Of a stretch of 64,000 nucleotides of DNA, positions 6,743-15,315 are shown in pieces. The position numbers and the translations under genes were made by a program. The stretch is from Salinimicrobium sediminis. GTDB lineage: Bacteria > Bacteroidota > Bacteroidia > Flavobacteriales > Flavobacteriaceae. Below the pieces are notes generated by a model. It did no database searches. It was not told the origin of the DNA and saw only the letters and a program-made list of their open reading frames with translations. Location of the stretch: the NCBI RefSeq assembly GCF_900215295.1, contig NZ_OCMF01000001.1, positions 868,001-932,000 of the forward strand, in the 5' to 3' direction. How positions within the stretch are numbered: the stretch's first letter is position 1; the number at the start of each line of letters is the position of its first letter.

Positions 6743-8982
6743 ATTTCTGCTTTTTTATGTGGATTTTCAGTTAAAATAGAAACGAAATTGCCTCTAAGCC
6801 CTGTTCCCCCCATTAATGGATCAACGGCTGTTTGTGAAATCATTTCTGTATCACTTACACCTTTCCCGAAGGCTCTGGAGAGTTTTTTCTCATTATGTCC
6901 AAAACCGTGGTACATATAAACCGAATCCCACCTGATTCTTTCGGTTATTCTTACCTTTATCGGGAAAGTAGAGGCAATGCCATCCTGGTTCTTTAACCAA
7001 ACTTCCTGGTCTTTTTTTAACTTTAATATTCTGGCTGCTTTAGGATTTACCCAAAGTGTATTTTCAGCTTTCAGGTCACTTAGATGCGGGTTATTTATTG
7101 TTCTACTAAAGGTGTGCATTGGTGACCTTCCGTAATTCAATCTGTAAAAGCCCTGAGGCGGTTCCGGATGTTTTGTATATACAGGAATAGGATCGAAGCC
7201 CTTATTAGCTAATTGCTGTGAATAGAATTCTATTTTGCCACTGGGAGTAAAAAAATGATAATCCTGATCTTCTTGCAGATACAGAGGCCCTGAAGTTCGA
7301 TCGAAATTCTTTACTCCTATTTTTTTCATTTCCTCTAAAGATGTTCCCAGTTTATTTAATTGCCATTCAATCACTTCTTCATAATCATCGTAGTTGAAAA
7401 ATTCACCTAAACCAAGGCGCTCCCCTATCTGTTTACTTATCCACCACGCAGGTTTAGAATCGTATTTAGGCTTTACAGCAGGAATTCTAACAGCAATTGA
7501 GGGGGTCCTGTTTGTAGCAGATCGTATTCCGTCGTAGCGTTCCAGGTAGGTGCATTCCGGCAGAACCACATCGGCATAGCCGGTGATTTCCATTGGCATT
7601 GTATCCATTACCACGAGAAAGTCGAGAGCATTAATAGCATCAATGGTCTTATCTCTTTGCGGCAGCGTTTGGATAAGATTTGTTCCCGCGACCATCCAGG
7701 CTTTCACCGGATGCTCATTGCCTTCACTTTCTATGGTCGCCTTCACTACTTCAGAAGTTATTCCCATTTGAGCGAAAGGATATTTTTCTCCAATTTCTTC
7801 CCAACCCCATCTTGGCTTGGGATATTCCGGATGAGGGTAAGAAGGAACTTTGAGGCTTTCTTTAAAGTAAAAACCTCCTCTGTTCCCCCAGCTTCCCAGA
7901 AGTCCATTTAGGATTGCTACAGCACGGCCTCTTTGGGAATCATCTCCATACCATGTTACATGTCTTCCCGGATGAACAATAACGGCAGGGGCAGCAGCTG
8001 CCATTATACGTGCTGTTTTTCTGATTTCTTCCGGCTTTATTCCTGTAATCCCATAGGCCCACTCTGGAGTGTTAGTTCTTACGTGAGCCTTTAACTGATC
8101 AAAGCCTGTAGTGTATTTCTCAACGTATTTCTTATTGTACAGGCCTTCTTCGATCAACACATGCATCCATGACAGTAATAGAGCCATGTCTGTTGCAGGC
8201 TTAATAGCTAACCAGTGGTCAGATTTACTGGCAGCAGTAGAGAACCTTGGATCTACTGTAATAATTTTTGCTCCCTTATCAATGGCATCAGACATTTCCT
8301 GAACCTGGGAATTGTGCATATTCTCTCCAATATGGGAACCTATCAGCACCAGGCATTTAGTGTCTCTAATATCTGTGGGTTCGGGAGATCCCACCCAGGA
8401 TCCAAAAGTTAATCCAAATCCTGTTTCTCTCGGGCCTCTACACTGGGCATACGCAGGTTCGGCAATGGTGTCAGACCCATAAGCCTTGAACAGATGTTCT
8501 AAATGACTTCCCGGAGATCCGTGTTTAAGAAGTGCAAAAGATTCGGGCCCATACTGTTCTTTGATTGTTTGAAACTTTGAGGCAACCAGATCAAGAGCTT
8601 CCTCCCAACTTGCTTCTCTAAAAGTTTCTTCTCCATTAATAGTTGTTCTTATTAAAGGAGTTTTAAGGCGATCCTCATCGGTATACATTCCCACACCACC
8701 AGTTCCTCTTGGACAGAGTCTGCCGTTGCAGTGTGTATCATCATCATTCCCGATAATTTTTGTGATTTCACCTTCTTCATCTGTATATACCCACCCTGCA
8801 CATTTCCAAAAACATACTTCACAATAAGTAGCAGATCTAACGAATTTTCTGGCTATACTTTCCTTTACGGTTTTCTCAAAAAAAGGATTCATCCCAAACA
8901 GGTTAAACGCACCCGAAGTGGTTGCCAAACCTCCTAAACCTAAGGCAGAAATTTTTATGAATTTTCGTCTTGAAGTGGTCAT
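6739..8982 (-). CDS. Periplasmic molybdopterin oxidoreductase, PsrA/PhsA type catalytic subunit
   Basis: The 747-residue enzyme starts with a twin-arginine signal (SRRKFIK, then a hydrophobic stretch to about residue 29). A 4Fe-4S site follows (Cys54, Cys57, Cys61, Cys90, the last in NGRLCPRG), then the MGD-binding domains. Cys181 in AYAQCRGPRETG is the likely molybdenum ligand, as in polysulfide and thiosulfate reductases of the DMSO reductase family. The C-terminal cofactor domain (about 620-747) is complete. With the ferredoxin and NrfD subunits it forms an ABC-type complex. The YeeE transporters and rhodaneses point to a sulfur compound; arsenate or other substrates are less likely in this setting. 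Direction of catalysis is open. Confidence 0.88.
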   Translation of the reverse strand: MTTSRRKFIKISALGLGGLATTSGAFNLFGMNPFFEKTVKESIARKFVRSATYCEVCFWKCAGWVYTDEEGEITKIIGNDDDTHCNGRLCPRGTGGVGMYTDEDRLKTPLIRTTINGEETFREASWEEALDLVASKFQTIKEQYGPESFALLKHGSPGSHLEHLFKAYGSDTIAEPAYAQCRGPRETGFGLTFGSWVGSPEPTDIRDTKCLVLIGSHIGENMHNSQVQEMSDAIDKGAKIITVDPRFSTAASKSDHWLAIKPATDMALLLSWMHVLIEEGLYNKKYVEKYTTGFDQLKAHVRTNTPEWAYGITGIKPEEIRKTARIMAAAAPAVIVHPGRHVTWYGDDSQRGRAVAILNGLLGSWGNRGGFYFKESLKVPSYPHPEYPKPRWGWEEIGEKYPFAQMGITSEVVKATIESEGNEHPVKAWMVAGTNLIQTLPQRDKTIDAINALDFLVVMDTMPMEITGYADVVLPECTYLERYDGIRSATNRTPSIAVRIPAVKPKYDSKPAWWISKQIGERLGLGEFFNYDDYEEVIEWQLNKLGTSLEEMKKIGVKNFDRTSGPLYLQEDQDYHFFTPSGKIEFYSQQLANKGFDPIPVYTKHPEPPQGFYRLNYGRSPMHTFSRTINNPHLSDLKAENTLWVNPKAARILKLKKDQEVWLKNQDGIASTFPIKVRITERIRWDSVYMYHGFGHNEKKLSRAFGKGVSDTEMISQTAVDPLMGGTGLRGNFVSILTENPHKKAEI

Positions 8983-9033
8983 AAGTCTAAATCTTTAGAA
9001 AGGATAAACTTATTTTGAATTTGAGGTGTATAG

Positions 9034-9049
9034 CATGACAAAGATCATG
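9034..9049. promoter_or_regulatory. FNR-like palindrome upstream of the sulfur operon
   Basis: CATGA and TCATG are perfect inverted arms around CAAAGA; viewed as five-base half-sites this is ATGAC, four bases, ATCAT, close to the FNR layout TTGAT-N4-ATCAA. A possible -7 box for the minus-strand operon (TAAGTTTA read on the minus strand, 9005-9012) lies downstream. The palindrome centre is then about 43 bp before the expected start, the usual place for a class II activator. Inference. Confidence 0.5.
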
Positions 9050-9057
9050 TTTACAGT

Positions 9058-9089
9058 ATTTTATATGTGACTATTGTTACATATAAAAT
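9058..9089. promoter_or_regulatory. 32-bp palindrome with Crp-like core
   Basis: Eleven-base perfect arms (ATTTTATATGT and ACATATAAAAT) flank ten bases. Inside lies TGTGA-N6-TTACA, one mismatch from the Crp consensus TGTGA-N6-TCACA. It sits between the divergent sulfur operon and cytochrome gene, making it a good candidate binding site for the Crp/Fnr protein encoded at 1215-1880 or another member of the family. Confidence 0.6.
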
Positions 9090-9123
9090 GTTAAAACCAT
9101 TATCCCGATCCTTTGTTTCCATG

Positions 9124-9148
9124 GACATTTTAAAATGTCGTAATTTTG
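9124..9148 (+). promoter_or_regulatory. Likely cytochrome promoter with overlapping palindrome
   Basis: TAATTTTG at 9141-9148 matches the Bacteroidota -7 consensus TAnnTTTG and lies 16 bp before the cytochrome start codon. Just upstream, GACATTTTAAAATGTC (9124-9139) is a perfect 16-bp palindrome placed between the -33 and -7 regions, where a bound protein would block transcription. A weak -33 candidate (TTTG, 9112-9115) is slightly too far away. Confidence 0.5.
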
Positions 9149-9164
9149 ATTAAGTGGTTAAAAA

Positions 9165-11051
9165 ATGAAAAAGAAATACTTCGAGGTTGGAGTCCTTTCT
9201 ACCGGACTTTTGCTAATTGTGATACTATTTTTTATAAGAAATTATGATTTCTCCAATACCTCTACTCCGACCGAAATTCAATACTCAAAAATAGAAGTTG
9301 GTAACACAGAATCCTGTTTGCAATGCCATCAGAATACAACCGGATATTCCAGTTATCACAATCCACAACTTATAGGGTGCTCAAGTTGTCATTTAGGAGA
9401 CATTTCTTCTTTAGATAAAACCAAAGCTCATAAAGGCATGATCTTAATTCCCGGAAACCTGGCCGATGCTGAGATGACCTGTGGAAAATGCCATTCTGAA
9501 GAATTGAAAAAAATTAATAACTCTTTAATGACCACCAATAGCGGGTTGGTTGCTGTTGACAAGTTTGTATTTGGGGAAGCAGACAGCCCCAACTATCACT
9601 ATCATATCAAGGATATACAATATTCTGCTGCAGATAAACACATTCGGGATCTATGTGCAAACTGTCATTTAGGGGCAGAAAAAGCAGAATACGGGGAAAT
9701 AAACCAGCTAAGCAGAGGTGGAGGTTGTATCGCCTGTCATCTGAATTATTCTGATGAAGCAAAATCTGATTTGGAAAAATATCTCGCATCGGGCAAAAAG
9801 GAATTACCCGGGTTTCATCCTTCAACAGACATATTTGTTAATGACACCCATTGCTTTGGTTGCCATAGCCGTTCCAGCAGGATCTCTACCAATTATATAG
9901 GTCTTCAGGAAACCTTGCTGGATGAGAAAGAAATTGGAAATAAAAAAGAGTATTCGGTATTACAGGACAAACGTGTGTACAAACATTTAGAAGAAGATGT
10001 ACATCATACAAAAGGCCTGCTGTGTATTGACTGTCACTCCTCACATGAGGTGATGGGTACAGGTGTAAAGTATTTACATCAGGAAGATGCTGTCACCCTG
10101 AATTGCAGCGATTGCCACTTTAAAGAAAAACCGAATACCATACCCTATGATTCGTTGGATAGGGAAAGCCTTTTGGTCTTTTTACATCGCGATTATAAAC
10201 ATTCAGATAAAAAAATTATAGCAGTCAAAGAAGATGGACATCCATTAGTAAACACCTATGTGGACTCAACCGGAAACGCCTATTTAATTAGTAAGAACAA
10301 TAGGAAAGTCCATCCCTTAAAGCCACAGGCAGCAGAGTGCTCAAGAGAGAGCCATAAGAACGTAAGCTGTAGTTCCTGCCATTCTTCCTGGACCTCCCGG
10401 TGTATTGGCTGTCACAACGAATTTGACAAAGACAAACCAAAGGCCTTCGACCTGCTCGACAAGAAATATGTGACTGGACAATGGGAAGAATATGTGGCAG
10501 AATTCTCATCCTCACAGTCCGCCCTCGGAGTTCGGGAACATGGGGGCAAAAATGTTATTGAACCTGCCATTCCCGGAATGATCTTAACCATAGATAAAGG
10601 AAGTTATAAGGGCAGACCCGGGGAAGATATTTCTTTTCACAGGCTTTACGCGCCTAATTCCCCTCACACCACAACCAAGGAAGTGAGAGATTGTAAATCC
10701 TGCCACTCCAATTCGGCCACCCTGGGATATGGCATGGGATCCCTGGAATACAAAATTAAAAGTAATAAAGGCTCCTGGATTTTTATTCCGGAATACGCTC
10801 TTAACAGCAATGACAATTTACCTGAAGATGCGTGGATTCCATTTTTAAAAGATGTTGAAAAGGGTGTGGTGAACTCTACCCGGACTAATTTCAGGCCCTT
10901 TAATGTAGAAGAACAGAAAAGGATGCTGTTCATTGGTGCCTGTCTTCAATGTCATAAGGATAATTCCAAAGTAATGAAACAAACTCTGGAACTGGGATTA
11001 CAACCGGTGTTGAAAAAGATATCCGACGCCTGCATTTTGCCTGAAGGATAA
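9165..11051 (+). CDS. Membrane-anchored dodecaheme cytochrome c
   Basis: The 628-residue protein has an N-terminal membrane helix (about residues 8-25) with no lipobox, so it is probably tethered to the inner membrane and faces the periplasm. Twelve CxxCH heme motifs can be counted: CLQCH, CSSCH, CGKCH, CANCH, CIACH, CFGCH, CIDCH, CSDCH, CSSCH, CIGCH, CKSCH and CLQCH. A long heme-free insertion (about residues 420-510) lies between motifs ten and eleven. It is divergent from the PsrA-type operon and probably exchanges electrons with it or acts as a separate reductase or oxidase for the same substrate. I do not recognise a named family. The stop lies 2 bp from the end of convergent moaA. Confidence 0.85.
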   Translation: MKKKYFEVGVLSTGLLLIVILFFIRNYDFSNTSTPTEIQYSKIEVGNTESCLQCHQNTTGYSSYHNPQLIGCSSCHLGDISSLDKTKAHKGMILIPGNLADAEMTCGKCHSEELKKINNSLMTTNSGLVAVDKFVFGEADSPNYHYHIKDIQYSAADKHIRDLCANCHLGAEKAEYGEINQLSRGGGCIACHLNYSDEAKSDLEKYLASGKKELPGFHPSTDIFVNDTHCFGCHSRSSRISTNYIGLQETLLDEKEIGNKKEYSVLQDKRVYKHLEEDVHHTKGLLCIDCHSSHEVMGTGVKYLHQEDAVTLNCSDCHFKEKPNTIPYDSLDRESLLVFLHRDYKHSDKKIIAVKEDGHPLVNTYVDSTGNAYLISKNNRKVHPLKPQAAECSRESHKNVSCSSCHSSWTSRCIGCHNEFDKDKPKAFDLLDKKYVTGQWEEYVAEFSSSQSALGVREHGGKNVIEPAIPGMILTIDKGSYKGRPGEDISFHRLYAPNSPHTTTKEVRDCKSCHSNSATLGYGMGSLEYKIKSNKGSWIFIPEYALNSNDNLPEDAWIPFLKDVEKGVVNSTRTNFRPFNVEEQKRMLFIGACLQCHKDNSKVMKQTLELGLQPVLKKISDACILPEG

Positions 11052-11052
11052 A

Positions 11053-12060
11053 TTATCCCCCAATGGTGGTCATACTCCTGTTCTGGTTATGCAATTTCGG
11101 TTCCTGCAGTTTCTCCAGCGTATCCATTCCTCCACGGATTCTGAATTTACTCTGAACCGCCCTTTGAATGATAGGCTCAATTGGACCGCCTTTACGAAGT
11201 GTGCTTAATAAATTGGATTCAGTAGTAGAAAACAGGCAGTTTTTCAAGTAACCGTTGGCGGTGAGTCGTAACCTGTTACAGGAATCGCAAAAAGGATTGG
11301 TTACCGAGCTTATTACAGCAAAACTGCCTTTATATCCTCTTATCCTGAAATTCCTTGCCGTATCATTCGGCGCATCCTGTAATCTTTCGATCTCATCCTC
11401 TGTAAAAGCGATTTTTACCTTGTCCATTACTTCTTTAAGAGAAACCATTTGGTCCATTTTCCATTTATTGCCATCAAAAGGCATGAACTCTATAAAACGG
11501 ACAGAAACCGGTAAGTCTTTGGTGAGATTAATGAAATCAAGAATTTCATCGTCATTCACTCCCCGCATCAGCACAGCATTTAACTTCACGTTGAAACCTT
11601 TTTGTATCAGGAGCAGTATGTTTTCATAAACAGTATCAAACTGGTCTCGCAGCGTTATTTTATGAAATTTCTCTCTCTGCAGTGAATCCAAACTTACGTT
11701 GATGTTGTTAACCCTGTGTAATTTAAGAGTATCAACAAACTTATCAATGATCACGGCATTGGTGGTTATAGATAATTCCACAGGTAATGAGGCCAGTTTC
11801 TCCAGAACAGAGGAAAAATCCTTTCTTATCAATGGTTCTCCCCCCGTTAGCCTGATTTTGGTAACACCATGATCTACAAAAATCTTCGCTATTTGAAAGA
11901 TCTCCTCATAGGTCATTATATCACTTTTGGGAGTGAGCGGTATGCCTTCTGCAGGCATACAATAAAAACATCGCAAGTTGCAGCGTTCCACCAGGGAAAT
12001 GCGCAGATAGCGATGCTCTCTGCCGTGGGGATCCTGTAGGATATGATCGTGATTTATCAT
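11053..12060 (-). CDS. moaA: GTP 3',8-cyclase MoaA
   Basis: The 335-residue radical SAM enzyme carries the N-terminal cluster motif CNLRCFYC (Cys27, Cys31, Cys34), the TGGEPL motif near residue 73, and a second C-terminal cluster (FCDSCNRLRL and a later LKNCLFS). It ends in the GG that MoaA inserts into its active site. It makes the first cyclic intermediate of molybdenum cofactor synthesis from GTP. It is the last gene of the minus-strand cofactor operon and abuts the moaC-mogA fusion. No terminator is visible in the 1-bp gap to the convergent cytochrome gene. Confidence 0.95.
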   Translation of the reverse strand: MINHDHILQDPHGREHRYLRISLVERCNLRCFYCMPAEGIPLTPKSDIMTYEEIFQIAKIFVDHGVTKIRLTGGEPLIRKDFSSVLEKLASLPVELSITTNAVIIDKFVDTLKLHRVNNINVSLDSLQREKFHKITLRDQFDTVYENILLLIQKGFNVKLNAVLMRGVNDDEILDFINLTKDLPVSVRFIEFMPFDGNKWKMDQMVSLKEVMDKVKIAFTEDEIERLQDAPNDTARNFRIRGYKGSFAVISSVTNPFCDSCNRLRLTANGYLKNCLFSTTESNLLSTLRKGGPIEPIIQRAVQSKFRIRGGMDTLEKLQEPKLHNQNRSMTTIGG

Positions 12061-12972
12061 TTAATCGTGTCTTGCACCCTTTAATATTCTGAAAATATGT
12101 AACACCGACGGGAAAATAGCTTCCATAGATTCTTTAGCTCCGTTGGTTGAACCCGGCAATCCCAGGACTAATGTGTTCTTAATAGTACCGGCAATACTCC
12201 TTGAAAGCATGGAAAAAGGAGTTCTGTCTTGCCCGTAACTGCGAATAGCCTCTTCTATGCCCGGTATACGACGATCTAATAAAGGTTCAAGCGCTTCGGG
12301 TGTTACGTCGCGTTTTGATAAGCCGGTCCCTCCGGTATAGATGATCAGATCCATTCCCTGTTCCTGGAAAATCCTCGCTTTTTCCCGGATCATGTCTTTC
12401 TCATCCGGGATGATGATATAATGAACCACATTGACATTGCAGTCCTGTAGTATTCCTTTAATTGCCTTCCCTGCCCTGTCCTCTTTTTCTCCTGCGGAAA
12501 TACTATCTGAGCAAACGATCACAGCGGCGGAAAGATCTTTCCTGAAGCGGTCCGTAAAATCAGATTTCCCGCCTTTCTTCTCAAGCAACTTTATCTGAAG
12601 GATTTCTATTCCCTTGTCAATTGGTTTCAGCATATCGTACATATTGAGCGCCACCACACTTGCTCCATGCATTGCCTCTACTTCTACACCTGTTTTATAA
12701 ATGGTCTTCACCGTAAACAATACAGAAATTTCCAATCCGTTGATGTCATATTCCACACTTGTAAATTCAATGGGAATGGGATGACAATCGGGCAGAATGT
12801 CGGGGGTCCTTTTGACTCCTAACAAGCCTGCTGCTTTACTCATTGCAAACACATTCCCCTTGGGAACGGTATCATTCTTAATAGCTGCTATAGTTTCCTC
12901 CTTGCTCACTTTTACAATGGCCTGTGCAACTGCTGTTCTCAAGGTTGTACTTTTATGTGTGATATCAACCAT
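12061..12972 (-). CDS. moaCB: Fusion of MoaC (cPMP synthase) and MogA/MoaB (molybdopterin adenylyltransferase)
   Basis: Residues 1 to about 145 match MoaC (VDITHKSTTLRTA, MSKAAGLLGVKRT, DCHPIP, MHGASVVALNMYD), which turns the MoaA product into cyclic pyranopterin monophosphate with MoaA. Residues from about 150 to 303 match MogA/MoaB (VIVCSDSISAGEKEDRAG, IIYTGGTGLSKRDVTPEA, LGLPGSTNG), which adenylates molybdopterin before metal insertion. The two steps are not consecutive in the pathway, so the fusion probably serves co-expression or complex assembly. It is followed directly by moaA and preceded 3 bp away by moaE. Confidence 0.93.
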   Translation of the reverse strand: MVDITHKSTTLRTAVAQAIVKVSKEETIAAIKNDTVPKGNVFAMSKAAGLLGVKRTPDILPDCHPIPIEFTSVEYDINGLEISVLFTVKTIYKTGVEVEAMHGASVVALNMYDMLKPIDKGIEILQIKLLEKKGGKSDFTDRFRKDLSAAVIVCSDSISAGEKEDRAGKAIKGILQDCNVNVVHYIIIPDEKDMIREKARIFQEQGMDLIIYTGGTGLSKRDVTPEALEPLLDRRIPGIEEAIRSYGQDRTPFSMLSRSIAGTIKNTLVLGLPGSTNGAKESMEAIFPSVLHIFRILKGARHD

Positions 12973-12975
12973 TTC

Positions 12976-13419
12976 TTAAGTATTTACTTTCCACTGATGG
13001 GTACTGTCTTCAAAAATTTCCTTTCCAAAAACGGGCACCTTTGCTTTAATTTCTTCCACAACAAATTCCAGCGCCTCAAATATGGTTTTGCGCCGTGGTG
13101 ACGACACAAATACGAACAGGCAGATCTCTCCTGCTTTCACCAGCCCCAGACTGTGATAAATATGCATGCAGGTAAGATCAAACTTTTCAAAAGCTGCTTC
13201 CCTAATTTCATGGAACTTCCGGTTGGCCATCTCTTGATAGGCCGTGTATTCTATTGCTTTGACGGTTTTCTCATCCACAACGTCTGCCCTTACCTGCCCT
13301 AAAAAGATATTATGGGCACCGATCTGATTTTTACTCTGATGTTTGACAATAGACCGAGCTATGAATTCAGCTGAAATCGCTCCCTGTACAAACACATTTT
13401 TAATCTCCCTGTCACTCAT
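12976..13419 (-). CDS. moaE: Molybdopterin synthase large subunit MoaE
   Basis: The 147-residue protein is of usual MoaE length. It shows the family signatures FLGQVRADV, AIEYTAYQEMA, IYHSLGLVKAGE and VSSPRRKTIFEA, and a C-terminal KVPVFGKEIFED with the conserved active-site lysines. It combines with thiocarboxylated MoaD to place two sulfurs on the pterin. Its start overlaps the end of moeB by 8 bp. Confidence 0.94.
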   Translation of the reverse strand: MSDREIKNVFVQGAISAEFIARSIVKHQSKNQIGAHNIFLGQVRADVVDEKTVKAIEYTAYQEMANRKFHEIREAAFEKFDLTCMHIYHSLGLVKAGEICLFVFVSSPRRKTIFEALEFVVEEIKAKVPVFGKEIFEDSTHQWKVNT

Positions 13420-14506
13420 TTGTTACCCGATTAAATGATTCTTTTATGACCCTGTTTATTTCTGAAGCGCCTTCCTTTAAACTGAAGCAGTTGTTTACCT
13501 GAAGGTTGTGTAATACAGAAACCGCCTGTTTGCTTCTAATACCTGACTGGCAGAAGATTGCTTTTATCTTGCGATCACTTATCTCATCAAGATGTTGTTC
13601 TATCCGGCTTAATGGAATTCTTAGGACCCGGTGATCATCGACTTTTGGCTGCTCATGAAGCTCCCTTACATCAATAAGCTGAAGGTCTTGTTTTTCCATA
13701 ACCTCTTTAAGAGAGACCTCTGTAAAATCAACTTTACGTGTGGTTCCTAAAATGCGTTTCTGGAATATCTTTTTATCCTGAAGCACCTTCTGAATTTTAA
13801 CTTCCTTCCTCTTTACATTTATGGTGGTAACCTGGCTTGAAAGGGCATCATAACAAAGAAGTTTCCCTGAAAGTACCTTTCCAAGGCCAAGAATGACCTT
13901 GAGCACTTCATTTGCCAGCAGGGTTCCAATGATTCCCGGTAGAACTCCTAAAACCCCAACTTCAGAACAATTAGGAACACTATGTTTACCAGGTTTATTG
14001 GGAAAAACACACCTGTAGGTGGGGCCATTATTATAATTAAATACCGACACCTGCCCCTGGAACTTGTGGATAGCGCCAAAAACAACCGGTTTATTGCTCA
14101 AAACAGAGGCATCATTAATCAAATAACGCGCTTCAAAATTATCGGTCCCATCGACTATTATATCATATTCTCTGAACAATTCCATCGCATTATGAAACGT
14201 CAGTTTCTCCGGATATGCGTTTATCTGAATCGTGTTGTTGAGATCGTTTAACCGATCTTTGGCCGCCACAGCTTTATTTTGTCCCAGCGAAGCCGAACCA
14301 AATAGAATTTGACGCTGAAGATTCGATTCTTCTACCACATCATTGTCAATTATACCAATAGTACCTACCCCGGCAGCCGCCAAATATTGCAGCACAGGAC
14401 ACCCCAATCCGCCGGCGCCAACAACCAGCACCCTTGCAGCAGCAAGTTTCTCCTGACCTTTCGGGCCGATTTCAGACAGTATAATATGTCGGTTGTATCT
14501 ATCCAT
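13412..14506 (-). CDS. moeB: Molybdopterin-synthase adenylyltransferase MoeB with C-terminal rhodanese domain
   Basis: The 364-residue protein has an N-terminal E1-like domain (about 1-245; RYNRHIILSEIG, VLVVGAGGLGCPV, VDGTDNFEARYL) that adenylates the C-terminus of MoaD. A C-terminal rhodanese domain (about 265-360) carries the active-site FCQSGIRS, with the cysteine intact, and would pass sulfur to the MoaD adenylate. This makes a useful contrast with the two cysteine-less rhodanese domains at 2767-4074. The N-terminal part lacks none of the expected motifs. It follows moaD by 6 bp. Confidence 0.92.
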   Translation of the reverse strand: MDRYNRHIILSEIGPKGQEKLAAARVLVVGAGGLGCPVLQYLAAAGVGTIGIIDNDVVEESNLQRQILFGSASLGQNKAVAAKDRLNDLNNTIQINAYPEKLTFHNAMELFREYDIIVDGTDNFEARYLINDASVLSNKPVVFGAIHKFQGQVSVFNYNNGPTYRCVFPNKPGKHSVPNCSEVGVLGVLPGIIGTLLANEVLKVILGLGKVLSGKLLCYDALSSQVTTINVKRKEVKIQKVLQDKKIFQKRILGTTRKVDFTEVSLKEVMEKQDLQLIDVRELHEQPKVDDHRVLRIPLSRIEQHLDEISDRKIKAIFCQSGIRSKQAVSVLHNLQVNNCFSLKEGASEINRVIKESFNRVTNE

Positions 14507-14512
14507 TTTTTT

Positions 14513-14752
14513 TTAACCTCCGGCGAAAGGAGGTAGCAACACTATATTGGTATTGGTAATTTTATCTTCAGGAGACACCAATTCCATATTCTGGGCTACC
14601 TGAAAGTCTTTATCCTTTAATCCGGAATAGCTCGTGTAAAGCGTTTCCAGCAATTCTGAAATAGAATTCCCTGAGAAAAAGATGCTTTCTTCCTCACATC
14701 CGGTCACTTCTGCGAGCAGTCCGAAATATTTAATTTTTAATTCCATGGGCAA
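14513..14752 (-). CDS. moaD: Molybdopterin synthase small subunit MoaD
   Basis: The 79-residue ubiquitin-like protein ends in PPFAGG, the C-terminal di-glycine that MoeB adenylates and that becomes a thiocarboxylate. Sequence such as KIKYFGLLAEVTG is typical. The start overlaps mobA by about 20 bp; an ATG two codons later would reduce the overlap only slightly. Confidence 0.93.
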   Translation of the reverse strand: MPMELKIKYFGLLAEVTGCEEESIFFSGNSISELLETLYTSYSGLKDKDFQVAQNMELVSPEDKITNTNIVLLPPFAGG

Positions 14753-15314
14753 TAGACTTTAATTCTCCCGGAGTATTAATATTTGAGGTGAAAACATCCT
14801 TTTCAGGATCCAACTCCACATTTTTTACCCTGCAATGATCGAGAGCCACATGTAGTCGCCGTTCATCAGTTTTTAGAAGTTCATGAAAAATCAGTTTACA
14901 CCGTTTGTGGTATAAGGCAATCAGGGGCATACTTCTTCCATTGCTTACGAGCTGAACCACATCAAAAGTACCGTCCTGGGCATAGATCAATAGTTCAAGA
15001 ACTTTGGTTTTGATCAATGGTACATCACAACTCAGCACCAGATTATAAACGGTTTTAGACCTGCTTAATCCGGTGAGAATTCCGGCCAAAGGACCTGCAT
15101 TTGGAATGATATCTTCAAATCTTCCCAACTTTAGGACATCATAAGCGGGATTACCGGAGATAATGAAAGTTTCAGTAACCAGGGGTTCAACTGCAGAAAT
15201 ACTGTATTGAACGAACAGCCTTCCGTTGAGATTGATCAGGCCTTTGTCCGTTCCCATGCGGGAACTTTTTCCTCCGGCCAGAATGATACCCGTTATGTCC
15301 TTCTTTTCGATCAT
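14730..15314 (-). CDS. mobA: Molybdenum cofactor guanylyltransferase MobA
   Basis: The 194-residue nucleotidyltransferase has the N-terminal GTP-binding signature TGIILAGGKSSRMGTDKGL, then PNAGPLAGILTGL and SCDVPL, all diagnostic for MobA. It attaches GMP to the molybdenum cofactor to make the bis-MGD form needed by DMSO reductase-family enzymes such as the PsrA-type protein at 6739-8982. No mobB is visible. It is separated by a single base from the TauE/SafE gene upstream. Confidence 0.93.
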   Translation of the reverse strand: MIEKKDITGIILAGGKSSRMGTDKGLINLNGRLFVQYSISAVEPLVTETFIISGNPAYDVLKLGRFEDIIPNAGPLAGILTGLSRSKTVYNLVLSCDVPLIKTKVLELLIYAQDGTFDVVQLVSNGRSMPLIALYHKRCKLIFHELLKTDERRLHVALDHCRVKNVELDPEKDVFTSNINTPGELKSIAHGIKN

Positions 15315-15315
15315 A

